Shown here: one piece after another, positions 1 to 9,614 of the stretch
Layout: each line of letters begins with the position of its first letter
Numbering within the stretch: position 1 is the stretch's first letter
Assembly (NCBI RefSeq): GCF_001673535.1
Contig: NZ_LZLY01000112.1
Coordinates: 1 to 35,829 of the forward strand
Length of the DNA: 35,829 nucleotides
Origin: Mycobacterium sp. 1081908.1
GTDB taxonomy: Bacteria > Actinomycetota > Actinomycetes > Mycobacteriales > Mycobacteriaceae
Reading direction: 5' to 3'
Position numbers and translations under genes: made by a program
The notes under the pieces: generated by a model
Seen by the model: the letters and a program-made list of their open reading frames with translations, nothing else
Databases searched by the model: none
Told to the model about the DNA's origin: nothing

Positions 1-806
1 TGCAGCATCCCGCCCGCGCCGCCGTCGCCGCCCTGGTTGCCGTGCGTGGCGACCCCGGCGTTGCCGCCGGCGCCGCCGCCTCCGGCGACGCTGAGGCCAT
101 TACCGCCGGCGCCGCCCGCGCCGCCGGCCCCGGAAAAGAGGCCGCCGGCACCGCCGTTCCCGCCAAAGCCGCCTCGGCCGTTGGCGCTGACACCGGCCGC
201 GCCACCGGCCCCGCCGGTCCCGAACAGCCCGGCGGCGCCGCCGTTCCCGCCGCCGCCGCTCACCGCGCCGGCGACCAGTGTGCTGCCGCCGGCCCCGCCC
301 GACCCCGCGGTGCCCCAGAACAGCCCGGCCGCGCCGCCGTTGCCGCCCTTTTGGCCCGCGGCCCCGGACCCGCCGTTGCCGCCGTTACCGACCAATATCC
401 CGCCTGCCCCGCCGTTTTGGCTTGTCCCCGGCGCGCCGTTGGCGCCGTTGCCGATCAACGGGCGACCCACCAGCGTCTGGGTGGGCGCGTTTATCACGTT
501 CAACAGCTCCTGCAGCGGCGACGCGTTGGCGGCCTCGGCGCTCGCGTAGGAGGCGGCGGCCGTGTTCATGGCACGCACGAACTGCTCGTGAAAGGCCGAC
601 ACCTGAGCGCCCAGCGCCTGATATGCCTCGGCGTGCCCGGTGAAAACGGCCGTGATGGCCGCCGACACCTCGTCCGTCGCCGGCGCCAGCAGTTCGGTGG
701 TGGGCGCCATCGCGGCGAGATTCGCCTCGGCGAGCGCTGACCGTATGGTCGCCAGATCCGCAGCCGCCGCGTCGATCACCTCGGGCGCCGCCATCAGAAA
801 GGACAT
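1..806 (-). CDS. PE_PGRS family protein (3' end outside window)
   Basis: The frame starts at the ATG at 806 and stays open to base 1, so only the first 268 codons are present. Residues 1-95 form a PE domain: it opens [10 protein letters not shown] and ends with the ESX-5 type VII secretion signature Y87-A-S-A-E91. The usual linker with [11 protein letters not shown] follows, then Gly/Ala/Asn-rich PGRS repeats. A GGGAAGG ribosome-binding site lies about 10 nt before the ATG, which fixes the start. Proteins of this family are exported to the mycobacterial surface; a specific role cannot be inferred. It lies downstream of the ltp operon on the same strand. The 126-bp gap (807-932) holds no clear terminator and no strong promoter. 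Confidence 0.9.
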   Translation of the reverse strand, partial: MSFLMAAPEVIDAAAADLATIRSALAEANLAAMAPTTELLAPATDEVSAAITAVFTGHAEAYQALGAQVSAFHEQFVRAMNTAAASYASAEAANASPLQELLNVINAPTQTLVGRPLIGNGANGAPGTSQNGGAGGILVGNGGNGGSGAAGQKGGNGGAAGLFWGTAGSGGAGGSTLVAGAVSGGGGNGGAAGLFGTGGAGGAAGVSANGRGGFGGNGGAGGLFSGAGGAGGAGGNGLSVAGGGGAGGNAGVATHGNQGGDGGAGGML

Positions 807-932
807 GTGGCACCCTTCCCGCTCGGGTCAACCCTGGGCATGAGCCGAAGGCCATCGAGCCGCCAGAGCGTAACAGCCGCTGAGACGGAAAATCTCCCGT
901 TCGCCCGAAATGCGTGGCGCCGGGAAACGGGT

Positions 933-1354
933 CTAGATGTGCCGCGTGTTCGCGACGGCGCGGTCCATCTCCCAGTACGCGCGCAGGGCGACCATCTGGC
1001 CCTCGTCGGTGGCCTTGTAGGTGAAGACGCCCTCTGCGGTGGTCTGGTAATCGCCCGTGGTGATGAGGATGTGCCCGACGTTGGCTTCCTCATTGCCGCA
1101 TTGGTAGGTGTCGCGGAAAAAGAACTCGATCTTGGTGGTCGGTGCGATGGTGTTGTCCCAGAAGGCCGCGATCGCGTCGCGCCCGCGGTGCCCCTTACCT
1201 TCGGGATCGAGGGGCGACGGCCCGATTGGGTCCTCGACGATCGCGTCGTCGGCGAACACCGCCAGCCATGCCTCCTTGTCCCGGGCGATGACGGCCTCCC
1301 GCGAGCGCCTGCCGGCCTCGTGGGCCGGGTGCTTCTTGGTGCCCTCAATCGTGG

Positions 1355-1358
<4 letters not shown>
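933..1358 (-). CDS. Ketosteroid isomerase-like (SnoaL/NTF2-fold) protein
   Basis: A 141-residue protein of the NTF2/SnoaL fold. Residues 35-46 (FADDAIVEDPIG) match the signature of bacterial delta5-3-ketosteroid isomerases, including the aspartate used as proton shuttle (D43 here). The C-terminal strand ending in LRAYW also fits that family. The tyrosine that helps form the KSI oxyanion hole is not evident in the first helix, so isomerase activity is uncertain. The GTG start at 1358 overlaps the ltp3 stop by 4 nt (GTGA), implying translational coupling. It is the last gene of the DUF35-ltp4-ltp3 operon. I do not recall an equivalent in the M. tuberculosis locus. Likely role: a cytosolic isomerase, hydratase or lyase accessory in sterol side-chain removal. 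Confidence 0.85.
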
Positions 1359-2547
<1,189 letters not shown>

Positions 2548-2548
<1 letters not shown>

Positions 2549-3612
2549 CAGTTCTTTCCTTCCATGACCGCGACCAGGTTCTGTTGCAAGGCGGGCCCGC
2601 TGGTGGCGTGCGCCAGCACCCGCCCGGCCGAACCGTTCCAGATGTGTTGTGCCGCAAAGCCGATTCGTTCCAGGCCGGCGACGAACATCGGGTGGGCCGC
2701 CAGCGCGCCGCCGGACGGGTTGATCTTCGTCGCGCCCGGGATGTTGATCGCCTCCGCCAGAATCAGGTGCTGATGGGTGAACGGCGCGCAAATCTCGGCG
2801 ACGTCGAGGTTGCGGGTGTTTCCGCCGGTGGCGGCCCGCGCCGCGGCCGTGGTCGACGGCGACTCGGTGAGGTCGCGAACGCCGAGCGACGGGGATTCGA
2901 TGCGGTGTTCGATACCCGTGATCCAGGCCGGGTTTTCGCGCAATTCGCGGGCCCGGTTGTCGGCGGCGACCAGGATCGCGGCGGCGCCGTCGGTGATCGG
3001 GGCGATGTCGTGGCGGCGCAGCGGGTCGGCGAAGAACGGCCGTTCCAGCAATTCGTCGAGGCTGACCGGTGGTTCGACGGAGTCGACGCGTTTGGCTTGG
3101 GCGAAGGCATCGAACGCGACTCGGGCCATTTGCATTTCGGTCCACTTGCCGCTGTCGAGCCCGATGCGGGCCTGTAATCCGGCCATCGACACCGAATCCG
3201 GCCACAACGGCGCCACCGTGTAGGGGTCGGTCTGCCGCGACAGGATCTGGCGCAGTATCCCCGCCGACGACTTGCCGAAGCCGTACACCAGCGCTGTGTC
3301 GACCTCGCCGGTGAGGATCTTGATGTAGGCCTCGTACAGCGCCCAGGCCGCGTCCATCTCGACGTGCGACTCGTTGATCGGGGGAAAGGCGCCGATCGAG
3401 TCGATCGCCGAGATGAACGAAAATGCCCGTCCGGCAAGGTAATCGGAAGATCCCGAGCACCAGAATCCGATGTCGGCCTGGGAAATGCCGAGCTCCTCGT
3501 AGAGCTGGGCGAAGCACGGCATCAGCATTTCGACGCCGTTGGTGGTGCCGTCGGTGCGGCGGACATGCGGGGCATGCGCGAAGCCGACGACCGCAACGTT
3601 GCGAGCGCTCAT
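2548..3612 (-). CDS. ltp4: Thiolase-fold steroid-CoA lyase Ltp4 (Rv3522-like)
   Basis: A 354-residue thiolase-superfamily protein, matching the length of Rv3522. The segment that should carry the catalytic cysteine (about residues 80-92, ESHVEMDAAW) has none, whereas the C-terminal NPSGGALAAHP motif keeps a histidine. The middle motif reads EICAPF. The pattern suggests a lyase or a catalytically complementary subunit rather than a true thiolase. An AAAGGA ribosome-binding site about 10 nt before the ATG at 3612 overlaps the stop of the preceding DUF35 gene (TAAAGGA). Ltp4 is required with Ltp3 for branched sterol side chains in Rhodococcus. Here the two are adjacent and translationally coupled. 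Confidence 0.9.
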
Positions 3613-3627
3613 GTGCAGCTAGGTCCT

Positions 3628-4617
3628 TTACAGGTGGTGCTTGTAGGTGTCGTACTCGGCGTCCGGTTCCCCGGTCGGCCGGAAGTACTCGATGTTGTCG
3701 ATGCCAAATCCCCACTCGTCGCGGGGTTTCCACACCGCCTCGACGCGCATGCCCATCCGCACCTCGTGCGCGTCGATGTCGGCCACCAGATGCAGGAACG
3801 GGATGTCGGCGCCGTCGAGCAGCACGTAGGCGGCCACATACGGCGGCTTGATGCGCTGGCCCTGGAACGGGATGTTGATGATCGCGAACGTCGTCACCGT
3901 GCCCTTGTCGGGCAGCTCGACGAAGTCGGTGGTCGGCAGGCCGGTGGCCGGGTCCGCGCCGTGCGGAGGGAAATACACCTTGCCGTTTTCGCCCGTTTTG
4001 GCGCCCAGCAGCTTGCCTTCCGCGATCGCGCGCAGGTAGGCGCTCTCCTCGTGCGAGGCGCTGTGCTGGATCGTCAGCGAGACCGGGGTGACGATCATGG
4101 TGACCGGGTCCTGATCGCTGGCGGGTCCTTCGGGTTCGGCGTCCTCACCGAGCGCGAAGTAGGCGATGTCGGTGATGGCGCCCACCGTCTCGTCGGCCCA
4201 GTGCGCGTGCACCCGGGCGCCGGTGCGGATCTTGCCGGGTTCGCCCGCGTCTACCGCGTGCATCAGCAGCGTGTCCGCGCCGTCGAGCTTGATCAGCGCC
4301 CAGGCGAAGGGCCGGTCCAGCGGCTGGCCCTCCAGCGGCTCGGGCTGCCACGTCCAGGACGCGACGGTGCCGACGCTCGACACCGCTACCATCTCGCCCA
4401 GCGGCTCGTAGGTAACCGGGTCATATTCCGCCGGCGGGACATGCACCCGGCCATCCGATCCGCGCACCCCGAGAATGCGGCGGTCACGCAGTGCGGTGAA
4501 GAACTTGCTCAGCGTGGCGCCCACCGAACGGGTGTAGTCGAATGACAATGTCAGTGGCGCGGAGAGCGGTGGCTCAGGGTGATCCATCAAGGTCGGGCTG
4601 CTCGAACTGGCTGTCAC
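3628..4617 (-). CDS. Tandem DUF35 (OB-fold) protein, lyase partner (Rv3521-like)
   Basis: Two DUF35-like halves lie in tandem, about residues 25-165 and 185-325. Each has the arrangement of a degenerate zinc-ribbon followed by an OB-fold (RILGVRGSDGRVHVPP and KLLGAKTGENGKVYFPP). DUF35 proteins normally bind zinc through four cysteines; this protein contains no cysteine, so both ribbons are metal-free. DUF35 partners activate thiolase-fold aldolases (for example ChsH2 with Ltp2), so it likely pairs with Ltp3 and/or Ltp4. The GTG at 4617 (329 aa) is chosen because it lies 9 nt after the KstR box at 4627-4640, the geometry of a leaderless start. ATG codons at 4587, 4656 and 4683 are alternatives; the last two lie before or beyond the box. 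Confidence 0.82.
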   Translation of the reverse strand: MTASSSSPTLMDHPEPPLSAPLTLSFDYTRSVGATLSKFFTALRDRRILGVRGSDGRVHVPPAEYDPVTYEPLGEMVAVSSVGTVASWTWQPEPLEGQPLDRPFAWALIKLDGADTLLMHAVDAGEPGKIRTGARVHAHWADETVGAITDIAYFALGEDAEPEGPASDQDPVTMIVTPVSLTIQHSASHEESAYLRAIAEGKLLGAKTGENGKVYFPPHGADPATGLPTTDFVELPDKGTVTTFAIINIPFQGQRIKPPYVAAYVLLDGADIPFLHLVADIDAHEVRMGMRVEAVWKPRDEWGFGIDNIEYFRPTGEPDAEYDTYKHHL

Positions 4618-4626
4618 GCCATCGAG

Positions 4627-4640
4627 TAGAACAGGTTCTA
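4627..4640. promoter_or_regulatory. KstR operator between DUF35-ltp4-ltp3 and the LLM gene
   Basis: TAGAACAGGTTCTA matches the KstR consensus TnnAACnnGTTnnA, with perfectly paired arms outside the two central bases. It lies 9 nt before the GTG of the DUF35 gene and 41 nt before the ATG of the oxidoreductase, so it can control both directions. KstR is a TetR-type repressor released by steroid-CoA ligands. Confidence 0.9.
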
Positions 4641-4681
4641 AGAATCGTTTCAACATCGGGTCGGTCGGAAAGGCGGAGGCC

Positions 4682-5713
4682 ATGAAGCTGGGGTTGCAGC
4701 TGGGGTATTGGGGCGCTCAACCGCCGGAGAACCATGTGGAGCTCGTCGCCGCGGCCGAGGAGGCCGGATTCGACGCCGTCTTCACCGCCGAGGCGTGGGG
4801 CTCCGACGCCTACACGCCCCTGGCCTGGTACGGATCCTCGACGTCGCGGGTGCGGCTGGGCACGTCGGTTGTGCAGCTGTCGGCGCGGACCCCGACGGCC
4901 TGCGCGATGGCCGCCCTGACGCTCGACCACCTGTCCGGGGGGCGGCACATCCTCGGGCTGGGCGTGTCCGGCCCGCAGGTGGTGGAGGGCTGGTACGGCC
5001 AGTCGTTCCCGAAGCCGCTGGCCCGCACCCGGGAGTACATCGACATCCTGCGGCAGGTGTGGGCCCGGGAGAAGCCGGTGACCAGTTCCGGGCCGCACTA
5101 CCCGCTGCCGTTGACCGGTGCCACGACGACCGGGCTGGGCAAGCCGCTCAAGCCCATCACGCATCCGCTGCGGGCCGACATCCCGATCATGCTGGGCGCC
5201 GAGGGCCCCAAGAACGTGGCGCTGGCGGGCGAGATCTGCGACGGCTGGCTGCCGATCTTCTACACGCCGCGGATGGCCGACACTTACAACGAATGGCTCG
5301 ATGAGGGCTTCGCCCGGCCGGGTGCGCGCCGCACCCGGGAGGACTTCGAGATCTGCGCGACCGCCACGATCGTCATCACCGACGACCGCAGCGCCGCCTT
5401 CGCGGCCATGAAGCCGTATCTGTCTCTGTATATGGGTGGCATGGGCGCCGAGGACACCAACTTCCACGCGGACGTCTACCGCCGGATGGGCTACGCCGAG
5501 GTCGTCGACGACGTGACGAAGCTCTTCCGCAGCAACCAGAAGGACAAGGCCGCCGAGATCATTCCGGACGAGCTCGTCGACGACGCCGCGATCGTCGGTG
5601 ATCTGGACTACGTCCGTAAGCAGGTCAAGGTGTGGGAGGCCGCGGGCGTCACGATGATGGTGGTCAACGGCCGCAATGCCGAGCAGATCAGCGAGCTTGC
5701 TACCTTGGTCTAG
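4682..5713 (+). CDS. LLM-class F420-dependent oxidoreductase (Rv3520c-like)
   Basis: A 343-residue TIM-barrel protein of the bacterial luciferase-like family. It begins MKLGLQLGYWG and contains the conserved barrel segment LDHLSGGRHILGLGVSGPQ and a C-terminal MMVVNGR strand. Mycobacterial members generally use coenzyme F420 for hydride transfer; substrate and cofactor cannot be read directly here. A GGAGG motif abuts the ATG and an upstream GGAAAGG gives more normal spacing. It is divergent from the DUF35-ltp4-ltp3 operon across the KstR box at 4627-4640, so it is probably induced with it. It may act on a sterol side-chain or ring intermediate, but this is inference from location. Confidence 0.9.
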   Translation: MKLGLQLGYWGAQPPENHVELVAAAEEAGFDAVFTAEAWGSDAYTPLAWYGSSTSRVRLGTSVVQLSARTPTACAMAALTLDHLSGGRHILGLGVSGPQVVEGWYGQSFPKPLARTREYIDILRQVWAREKPVTSSGPHYPLPLTGATTTGLGKPLKPITHPLRADIPIMLGAEGPKNVALAGEICDGWLPIFYTPRMADTYNEWLDEGFARPGARRTREDFEICATATIVITDDRSAAFAAMKPYLSLYMGGMGAEDTNFHADVYRRMGYAEVVDDVTKLFRSNQKDKAAEIIPDELVDDAAIVGDLDYVRKQVKVWEAAGVTMMVVNGRNAEQISELATLV

Positions 5714-5732
5714 CCCGGTATTGCCGTCCGAA

Positions 5733-5746
5733 TAGAACGCGTTCTA
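5733..5746. promoter_or_regulatory. KstR operator before the acetoacetate decarboxylase-like gene
   Basis: TAGAACGCGTTCTA is a perfect 14-bp palindrome and a full KstR consensus. The candidate -10 TAGATT shares its last two bases and ends 6 nt before the ATG at 5757. A bound repressor would cover the promoter and start point. Confidence 0.92.
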
Positions 5747-5756
5747 GATTGGCCCG

Positions 5757-6473
5757 ATGACAGCCTCGCAGCACACCATCGCCGGCACCGTACTCACGAT
5801 GCCGGTGCGGATCCGCCAAGCAAACCAGCACATGGCGATGTTCTCGGTGGATGCCGACGCCGCTCAACGGCTGATCGACTACAGCGGGCTGAAGGTGTGC
5901 CGGTACCTGCCGGGGCGCACGGTCGTGGTCCTGATGCTGATGCACTACATCGACGGCGACCTGGGCCAGTACTACGAATTCGGGACCAGCGTGATGGTCA
6001 ACCCGCCCGGATCTTCGGCCAGCGGGCCGCGGGCGCTGCAGTCGGCCGGCGCCTTCATCCACCACCTGCCCGTCGACCAGCCGTTCACGCTGGAGGCCGG
6101 GACCAAGATCTGGGGTTACCCGAAAGTCATGGCGGACTTCACCGTTCGAGAGGGCCGTCATTTCGGATTCGACTGCACCGTCGACGCGCAACTCGTGATC
6201 GACATGGAATTCCGTCGGGGCCTGCCGTTTTCGCTGACCCCGCGCCAGCAGGCGCAGCGCAGCTACTCACACCGCGACGGCGTCACGCGCGAGATCGCCT
6301 TCGAACACACGCTGGACGGTGTGCGCACCCGTCTCGGCGGGGTGCGCATCCGGCTGGGCGATCACCCTTACGCGAAAGAGCTGGCGTCGCTTGGCCTTCC
6401 GAAGCGCGCGATGCTGTCCAGTTCCGCGGAGAACGTGCAAATGGTATTCGGCGACGCTCAGGAGATCTCATGA
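5757..6473 (+). CDS. Acetoacetate decarboxylase-family protein (Rv3519-like)
   Basis: A 238-residue protein with the acetoacetate decarboxylase fold. The motif WGYPKVMA places K123 at the position of the Schiff-base lysine, so imine chemistry (decarboxylation or aldol-type) is plausible. No literature function known to me. A perfect KstR palindrome (5733-5746) ends 10 nt before the ATG, and TAGATT overlapping its right end sits 6 nt from the ATG, so the mRNA is probably leaderless. The stop codon overlaps the cyp142 start (ATGA), making the two genes a coupled pair under KstR control. Confidence 0.88.
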   Translation: MTASQHTIAGTVLTMPVRIRQANQHMAMFSVDADAAQRLIDYSGLKVCRYLPGRTVVVLMLMHYIDGDLGQYYEFGTSVMVNPPGSSASGPRALQSAGAFIHHLPVDQPFTLEAGTKIWGYPKVMADFTVREGRHFGFDCTVDAQLVIDMEFRRGLPFSLTPRQQAQRSYSHRDGVTREIAFEHTLDGVRTRLGGVRIRLGDHPYAKELASLGLPKRAMLSSSAENVQMVFGDAQEIS

Positions 6474-7666
6474 CTATGACCAGGCCGGACGTCGACCTCA
6501 CCGACGGCACCTTCTACGCCGGTGAGTCCCACGCCGTCTACCGGTGGATGCGGGAGAACGAACCGGTCTTCCGGGACCGCAACGGGCTGGCCGCCGCGTC
6601 GACGTACCAGGCCGTCATCGATGCCGAGCGCAACCCCGAGTTGTTCTCGAACGCCGGCGGCATCCGGCCCGACCAAGACGGCGTCGAGATGATGATCGAG
6701 ATGGACGACCCGCAACATCTGTTGCGCCGCAAGCTCGTCAACTCCGGCTTCACCCGTAAGCGCGTGAAAGACCAGGAGTCCAAGATCCTTTCGCTGTGCG
6801 ACACGCTGATCGATGCGGTGTGCCAACGCGGCGAGTGCGACTTCGTCTGGGACCTCGCCGCGCCGCTGCCGATGGCGGTCATCGGCGACATGCTCGGGGT
6901 GCTCCCGGAGGAGCGCGAGATGTTCCTCAAGTGGTCCGACGACCTGGTCGGCGCCTTGAGCAGCACCGCGGCCGAAGCGGACATCCAGGTCACGATGGAT
7001 GCCTTCGCCGCCTACAGCGAATACATGATGGGGATGATCGCGGCCCGCAAGTCAGAGCCCACGGACGATCTCGTCAGCGTCCTGGTGCACGCGGAGGTCG
7101 AGGGGTCACGCCTGGAGGACCACCAGATCGTCACCGAGGTGCTGCTGCTCCTGATCGGCGGCGACGAGACGACCCGGCACACGCTGTCCGGCGGCACCCG
7201 GCAGTTGCTGTTGCACCCCGATCAGCACCGGCGGTTGGTCGACGATCTGGGGCTGCTGCCCAACGCGATCGAAGAGATGCTGCGCTGGACCGCGCCCGTG
7301 AAGAACATGGCCCGCACCATCACCGCCGACACCGAATTCCACGGCACGGCGCTGCGCCAGGGCGAAAAGATGATCCTGCTGTTCGAGTCGGCGAACTTCG
7401 ACGAGAAGGTCTTCGAGGATCCGGAGAGCTTCAACATCGAGCGCTACCCGAACAACCACCTGGCGTTCGGCTTCGGGACGCACTTCTGCCTCGGCAACCA
7501 GCTCGCGCGGCTGGAGCTGTCGATCATGCAGACGCGGCTCCTGCAGCGCCTTCCCGACCTGCGGCTGGCGACTCCGGACGCCGCGTTGCCGCTGCGCCCG
7601 GCGAACTTCGTGTCCGGCCTGGAGAAGATGCCGGTGGCGTTCACGCCCAGCGCGCCGCTGGGCTGA
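6470..7666 (+). CDS. cyp142: Cytochrome P450 CYP142, steroid C26/C27-monooxygenase
   Basis: A 398-residue P450. Visible motifs are the I-helix oxygen-activation motif GGDETTRH (230-237), the K-helix ExxR (E269-R272) and the haem loop FGFGTHFCLG with ligand C340. CYP142 enzymes oxidise the terminal side-chain carbon of cholesterol/cholestenone to the carboxylic acid, allowing CoA activation. The ATG at 6470 overlaps the preceding stop (ATGA) and has GGAG six nt upstream. A much longer in-frame reading exists from 5897, but it crosses the previous gene and is not real. Electrons probably come from a small ferredoxin such as FdxD (22205-22396). Confidence 0.96.
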   Translation: MTMTRPDVDLTDGTFYAGESHAVYRWMRENEPVFRDRNGLAAASTYQAVIDAERNPELFSNAGGIRPDQDGVEMMIEMDDPQHLLRRKLVNSGFTRKRVKDQESKILSLCDTLIDAVCQRGECDFVWDLAAPLPMAVIGDMLGVLPEEREMFLKWSDDLVGALSSTAAEADIQVTMDAFAAYSEYMMGMIAARKSEPTDDLVSVLVHAEVEGSRLEDHQIVTEVLLLLIGGDETTRHTLSGGTRQLLLHPDQHRRLVDDLGLLPNAIEEMLRWTAPVKNMARTITADTEFHGTALRQGEKMILLFESANFDEKVFEDPESFNIERYPNNHLAFGFGTHFCLGNQLARLELSIMQTRLLQRLPDLRLATPDAALPLRPANFVSGLEKMPVAFTPSAPLG

Positions 7667-7670
7667 CGGC

Positions 7671-7724
7671 GCGTTGCGCCTCGTTGCGCCTCGTTGCCTC
7701 GTTGCCTCGTTGCCTCGTTGCGCC
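7671..7724. repeat. Short tandem repeat, 8/10-bp units
   Basis: Six head-to-tail units of a CGTTGC core follow the cyp142 stop: CGTTGCGCC forms of 10 bp at 7671-7680, 7681-7690 and 7715-7724, and TCGTTGCC forms of 8 bp at 7691-7698, 7699-7706 and 7707-7714. The array ends exactly where the 56-bp dispersed repeat begins. Such an array could vary in copy number by slippage. It lies between convergent genes, so a coding effect is unlikely. Confidence 0.85.
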
Positions 7725-7780
7725 GAGCGTGACGTCAGGGCGAAAAATCGGCCAAATTCCGTGCGTGAGTTCACGTTCGG
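7725..7780. repeat. 56-bp dispersed repeat, copy 1
   Basis: Matches 46 of 56 positions, without gaps, to the copy at 8647-8702. The first 23 positions differ only at the first base and the last nine are identical. The ends (AGCGTGAC and GTTCACGTT) are imperfect inverted repeats. The stop codon of the minus-strand DUF559-like gene (7771-7773) lies inside this copy, so the repeat supplies its last two codons (Arg-Thr). Confidence 0.85.
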
Positions 7781-8610
7781 GAAGCCCACGCGGTGGCCAG
7801 TCGCGCCAGGATGCCGCCGCGCGTGTGTTCGGCCATGACGCGGATCGTGATCCAACCCATGGCGTGTAGAGCTTCATAGCGCTCTATGTCCCTGCGCAGT
7901 TGCCCACGATCGGTCCGATGGTGGTCACCCTCGTACTCGAGCGCGATTTTGAGATCCTCCCAACCGAGATCGACAACCGCGACAAGCTCGCCGTACTCGC
8001 CGTAGACCGGGATCTGGGTCTGCGGCGGAGGGTATCCGGCCTCGATGACCATCAGCCGCAGCCAGGTCTCCCGGGGTGACTCGGCACCGGCATCGACAAG
8101 CGTGAGCGCGCGCCTCGCCCGCCGGATGTTCCGATGGCCTTTGTAGCGTTCCGCAACCAATTCCGCGTCGGCGATCTTCAGTCGGGTTGCCCGGGCCAGC
8201 GCATCGATGGCGGCGACCGCCATGCCGGTGGGATTCCGGCAGGCCAGGTCGAAAGCGGTGCGTGCCGGGTTCGTCGCCAGCACGTCGCCGATCACTTGAG
8301 TCTCATCGTCCGCGACCGTGTCCGACCAGGTGCGAATGCCGGTTGGCGGCCGGCGGTGTTCGTACAGCAATTGAGCGGGTGTCCGGGGGTCGACCCACTT
8401 GGCGCCGTGCAGCGCCGACGCGGAATGTCCCGCGACGACCCCGCGTCGCCGTGACCACAGCCAGGCGGCACGAGCCCGCGTCACGGCGGTCAAGTCCTTC
8501 TCGCGCGGGACGTAGACGTCCGGATGGATTGCGACGAATCGGCTTCGCAAGCGGTACCGCGTCAGCGTGCCCGATGCGAGCGCTTCGCTCCCGATGAACG
8601 GTTCTTCCAC
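7771..8610 (-). CDS. AbiEi/DUF559-like protein with nuclease-type C-terminus (Rv3517-like)
   Basis: A 279-residue protein, the same length I recall for Rv3517. The N-terminal about 100 residues resemble the winged-helix region of AbiEi-type transcriptional antitoxins. The C-terminal part (about 178-275) has the DUF559/Vsr-like endonuclease pattern: SPRETWLR around E181, D214 in VVDLGWEDL, then EYEG with E225/E227. A nuclease or DNA-binding role is therefore possible; no cognate toxin is adjacent. The GTG at 8610 is the only plausible start and has no strong ribosome-binding site. It is convergent with cyp142, bracketed by 56-bp repeats and not obviously metabolic, so it looks like a passenger in the sterol locus. 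Confidence 0.85.
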   Translation of the reverse strand: MEEPFIGSEALASGTLTRYRLRSRFVAIHPDVYVPREKDLTAVTRARAAWLWSRRRGVVAGHSASALHGAKWVDPRTPAQLLYEHRRPPTGIRTWSDTVADDETQVIGDVLATNPARTAFDLACRNPTGMAVAAIDALARATRLKIADAELVAERYKGHRNIRRARRALTLVDAGAESPRETWLRLMVIEAGYPPPQTQIPVYGEYGELVAVVDLGWEDLKIALEYEGDHHRTDRGQLRRDIERYEALHAMGWITIRVMAEHTRGGILARLATAWASRT

Positions 8611-8646
8611 CCGCGCAGTGTGTCTCGGCCTACCGACACGAGCGCC

Positions 8647-8702
8647 CAGCGTGACGTCAGGGCGAAAAAATGGCCAAAATCTCGCCCTGAGTGCACGTTC
8701 GG
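8647..8702. repeat. 56-bp dispersed repeat, copy 2
   Basis: Direct copy of the element at 7725-7780 (46/56 identical, no gaps). It occupies most of the short gap between the DUF559-like gene and the end of echA19. With copy 1 it frames that gene as a roughly 0.98-kb interval. Short intergenic inverted-repeat-ended sequences of this sort are common in mycobacterial genomes. Confidence 0.85.
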
Positions 8703-8737
8703 CGGAGGGGAAGAGCGAGGCGAGCGGACAGCCGAAG

Positions 8738-9550
8738 CTAGCGGTTATGGAAGTTGGGCTTGCGTTTCTCGGCGAACGCCCGCGGGCCTTCCTTGGCGTC
8801 GTCGGACAGGAACACCTTGATGCCGATCTGGGTGTCGATCTTGAACGCGTCGTTCTCGTGCAACCCCTCGGTCTCCCGGATCGCCCGCAGGATCGCCTGT
8901 ACGGCCAACGGTCCGTTGTTTTCGATGATCTCCGCGATCTCGAGCGCCTTGGTCAGCGCCTGACCGTCCGGGACGATGTGCCCGATCAGGCCCATCTCCT
9001 TGGCCTCGGCGGCGGTGATGTGCCGTCCGGTCAGCAGCAGGTCGCAGGCGACCGTGTAGGGGATCTGTCGCACCAGCCGCACCGCCGACCCGCCCATCGG
9101 GTACAGGCTCCACTTGGCTTCCGAGATGCCGAATTTGGCGCTCTCGCCGGCCACCCGGATGTCGGTGCCCTGCAGGATCTCGGTCCCGCCGGCGATCGCG
9201 GGTCCCTCGACGGCCGCGATCAGCGGTTTGGTCAGCCGACGACCCTTCAGCAAGGCGTCGATCCGTGACGGGTCGTAGCTGCCGTCCTTAAAGGATTCAC
9301 CAGGTGGCCGTTTCGTTGCCGTCTTCAGGTCCATGCCCGCGCAGAAGTAGCCACCGGCCCCGGTCAGGATGCAGCACCGGATGTCGTCGTCGTTGTCGAC
9401 GCGGTCCCAGGCCTGCACCATGATTTCCATCATTTCGGTGCTCAGCGCGTTGCGGGCGTGCGGCCGGTTCAACGTGACGATCAGGGTGTGTCCGCGCTGC
9501 TCGACGAGCGCGTCGGGTCCCGTTTGTTCGTTTGCTGGAGCCTCGGCCAC
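8738..9550 (-). CDS. echA19: Enoyl-CoA hydratase EchA19
   Basis: A 270-residue crotonase-family protein very similar to M. tuberculosis EchA19 (Rv3516), which hydrates the enoyl-CoA of the cholesterol side chain. The oxyanion-hole segment is [10 protein letters not shown] (63-72). Both crotonase glutamates are kept: E124 in GGTEILQG and E144 in GISEAKW. The GTG at 9550, preceded by AAAGG ten nt upstream, is chosen. The reading frame runs further back into the fadD19 gene, but that extension crosses the KstR box and is rejected. It diverges from fadD19 with the KstR box at 9596-9609 between them. Confidence 0.95.
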   Translation of the reverse strand: MAEAPANEQTGPDALVEQRGHTLIVTLNRPHARNALSTEMMEIMVQAWDRVDNDDDIRCCILTGAGGYFCAGMDLKTATKRPPGESFKDGSYDPSRIDALLKGRRLTKPLIAAVEGPAIAGGTEILQGTDIRVAGESAKFGISEAKWSLYPMGGSAVRLVRQIPYTVACDLLLTGRHITAAEAKEMGLIGHIVPDGQALTKALEIAEIIENNGPLAVQAILRAIRETEGLHENDAFKIDTQIGIKVFLSDDAKEGPRAFAEKRKPNFHNR

Positions 9551-9595
9551 GGCTGGTGCCTTTCCGTCGACGTTGGGGGTGAGCTTGTCAAGAAA

Positions 9596-9609
9596 TGTAA
9601 CACGTTCTA
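9596..9609. promoter_or_regulatory. KstR operator between echA19 and fadD19
   Basis: TGTAACACGTTCTA fits the KstR consensus. It is 46 nt from the echA19 GTG and 5 nt from the first fadD19 GTG, so one operator governs both divergent genes. Confidence 0.9.
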
Positions 9610-9614
9610 ATTTG

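Noticed and set aside
5897..7666. 589-residue CYP142 with an N-terminal extension
   Set aside because: The extension is out-of-frame translation of the acetoacetate decarboxylase-like gene; the ATGA junction at 6470 gives the normal P450 length.
8618..8639. Hairpin before the DUF559-like gene
   Set aside because: Pairing needs bulges and uses the same bases twice; too weak to list.
9584..9592. CTTGTCAAG as a possible KstR2 site near echA19
   Set aside because: KstR2 sites have CAAG-nn-CTTG order; this is reversed with a 1-bp spacer, while a proper KstR box lies beside it.
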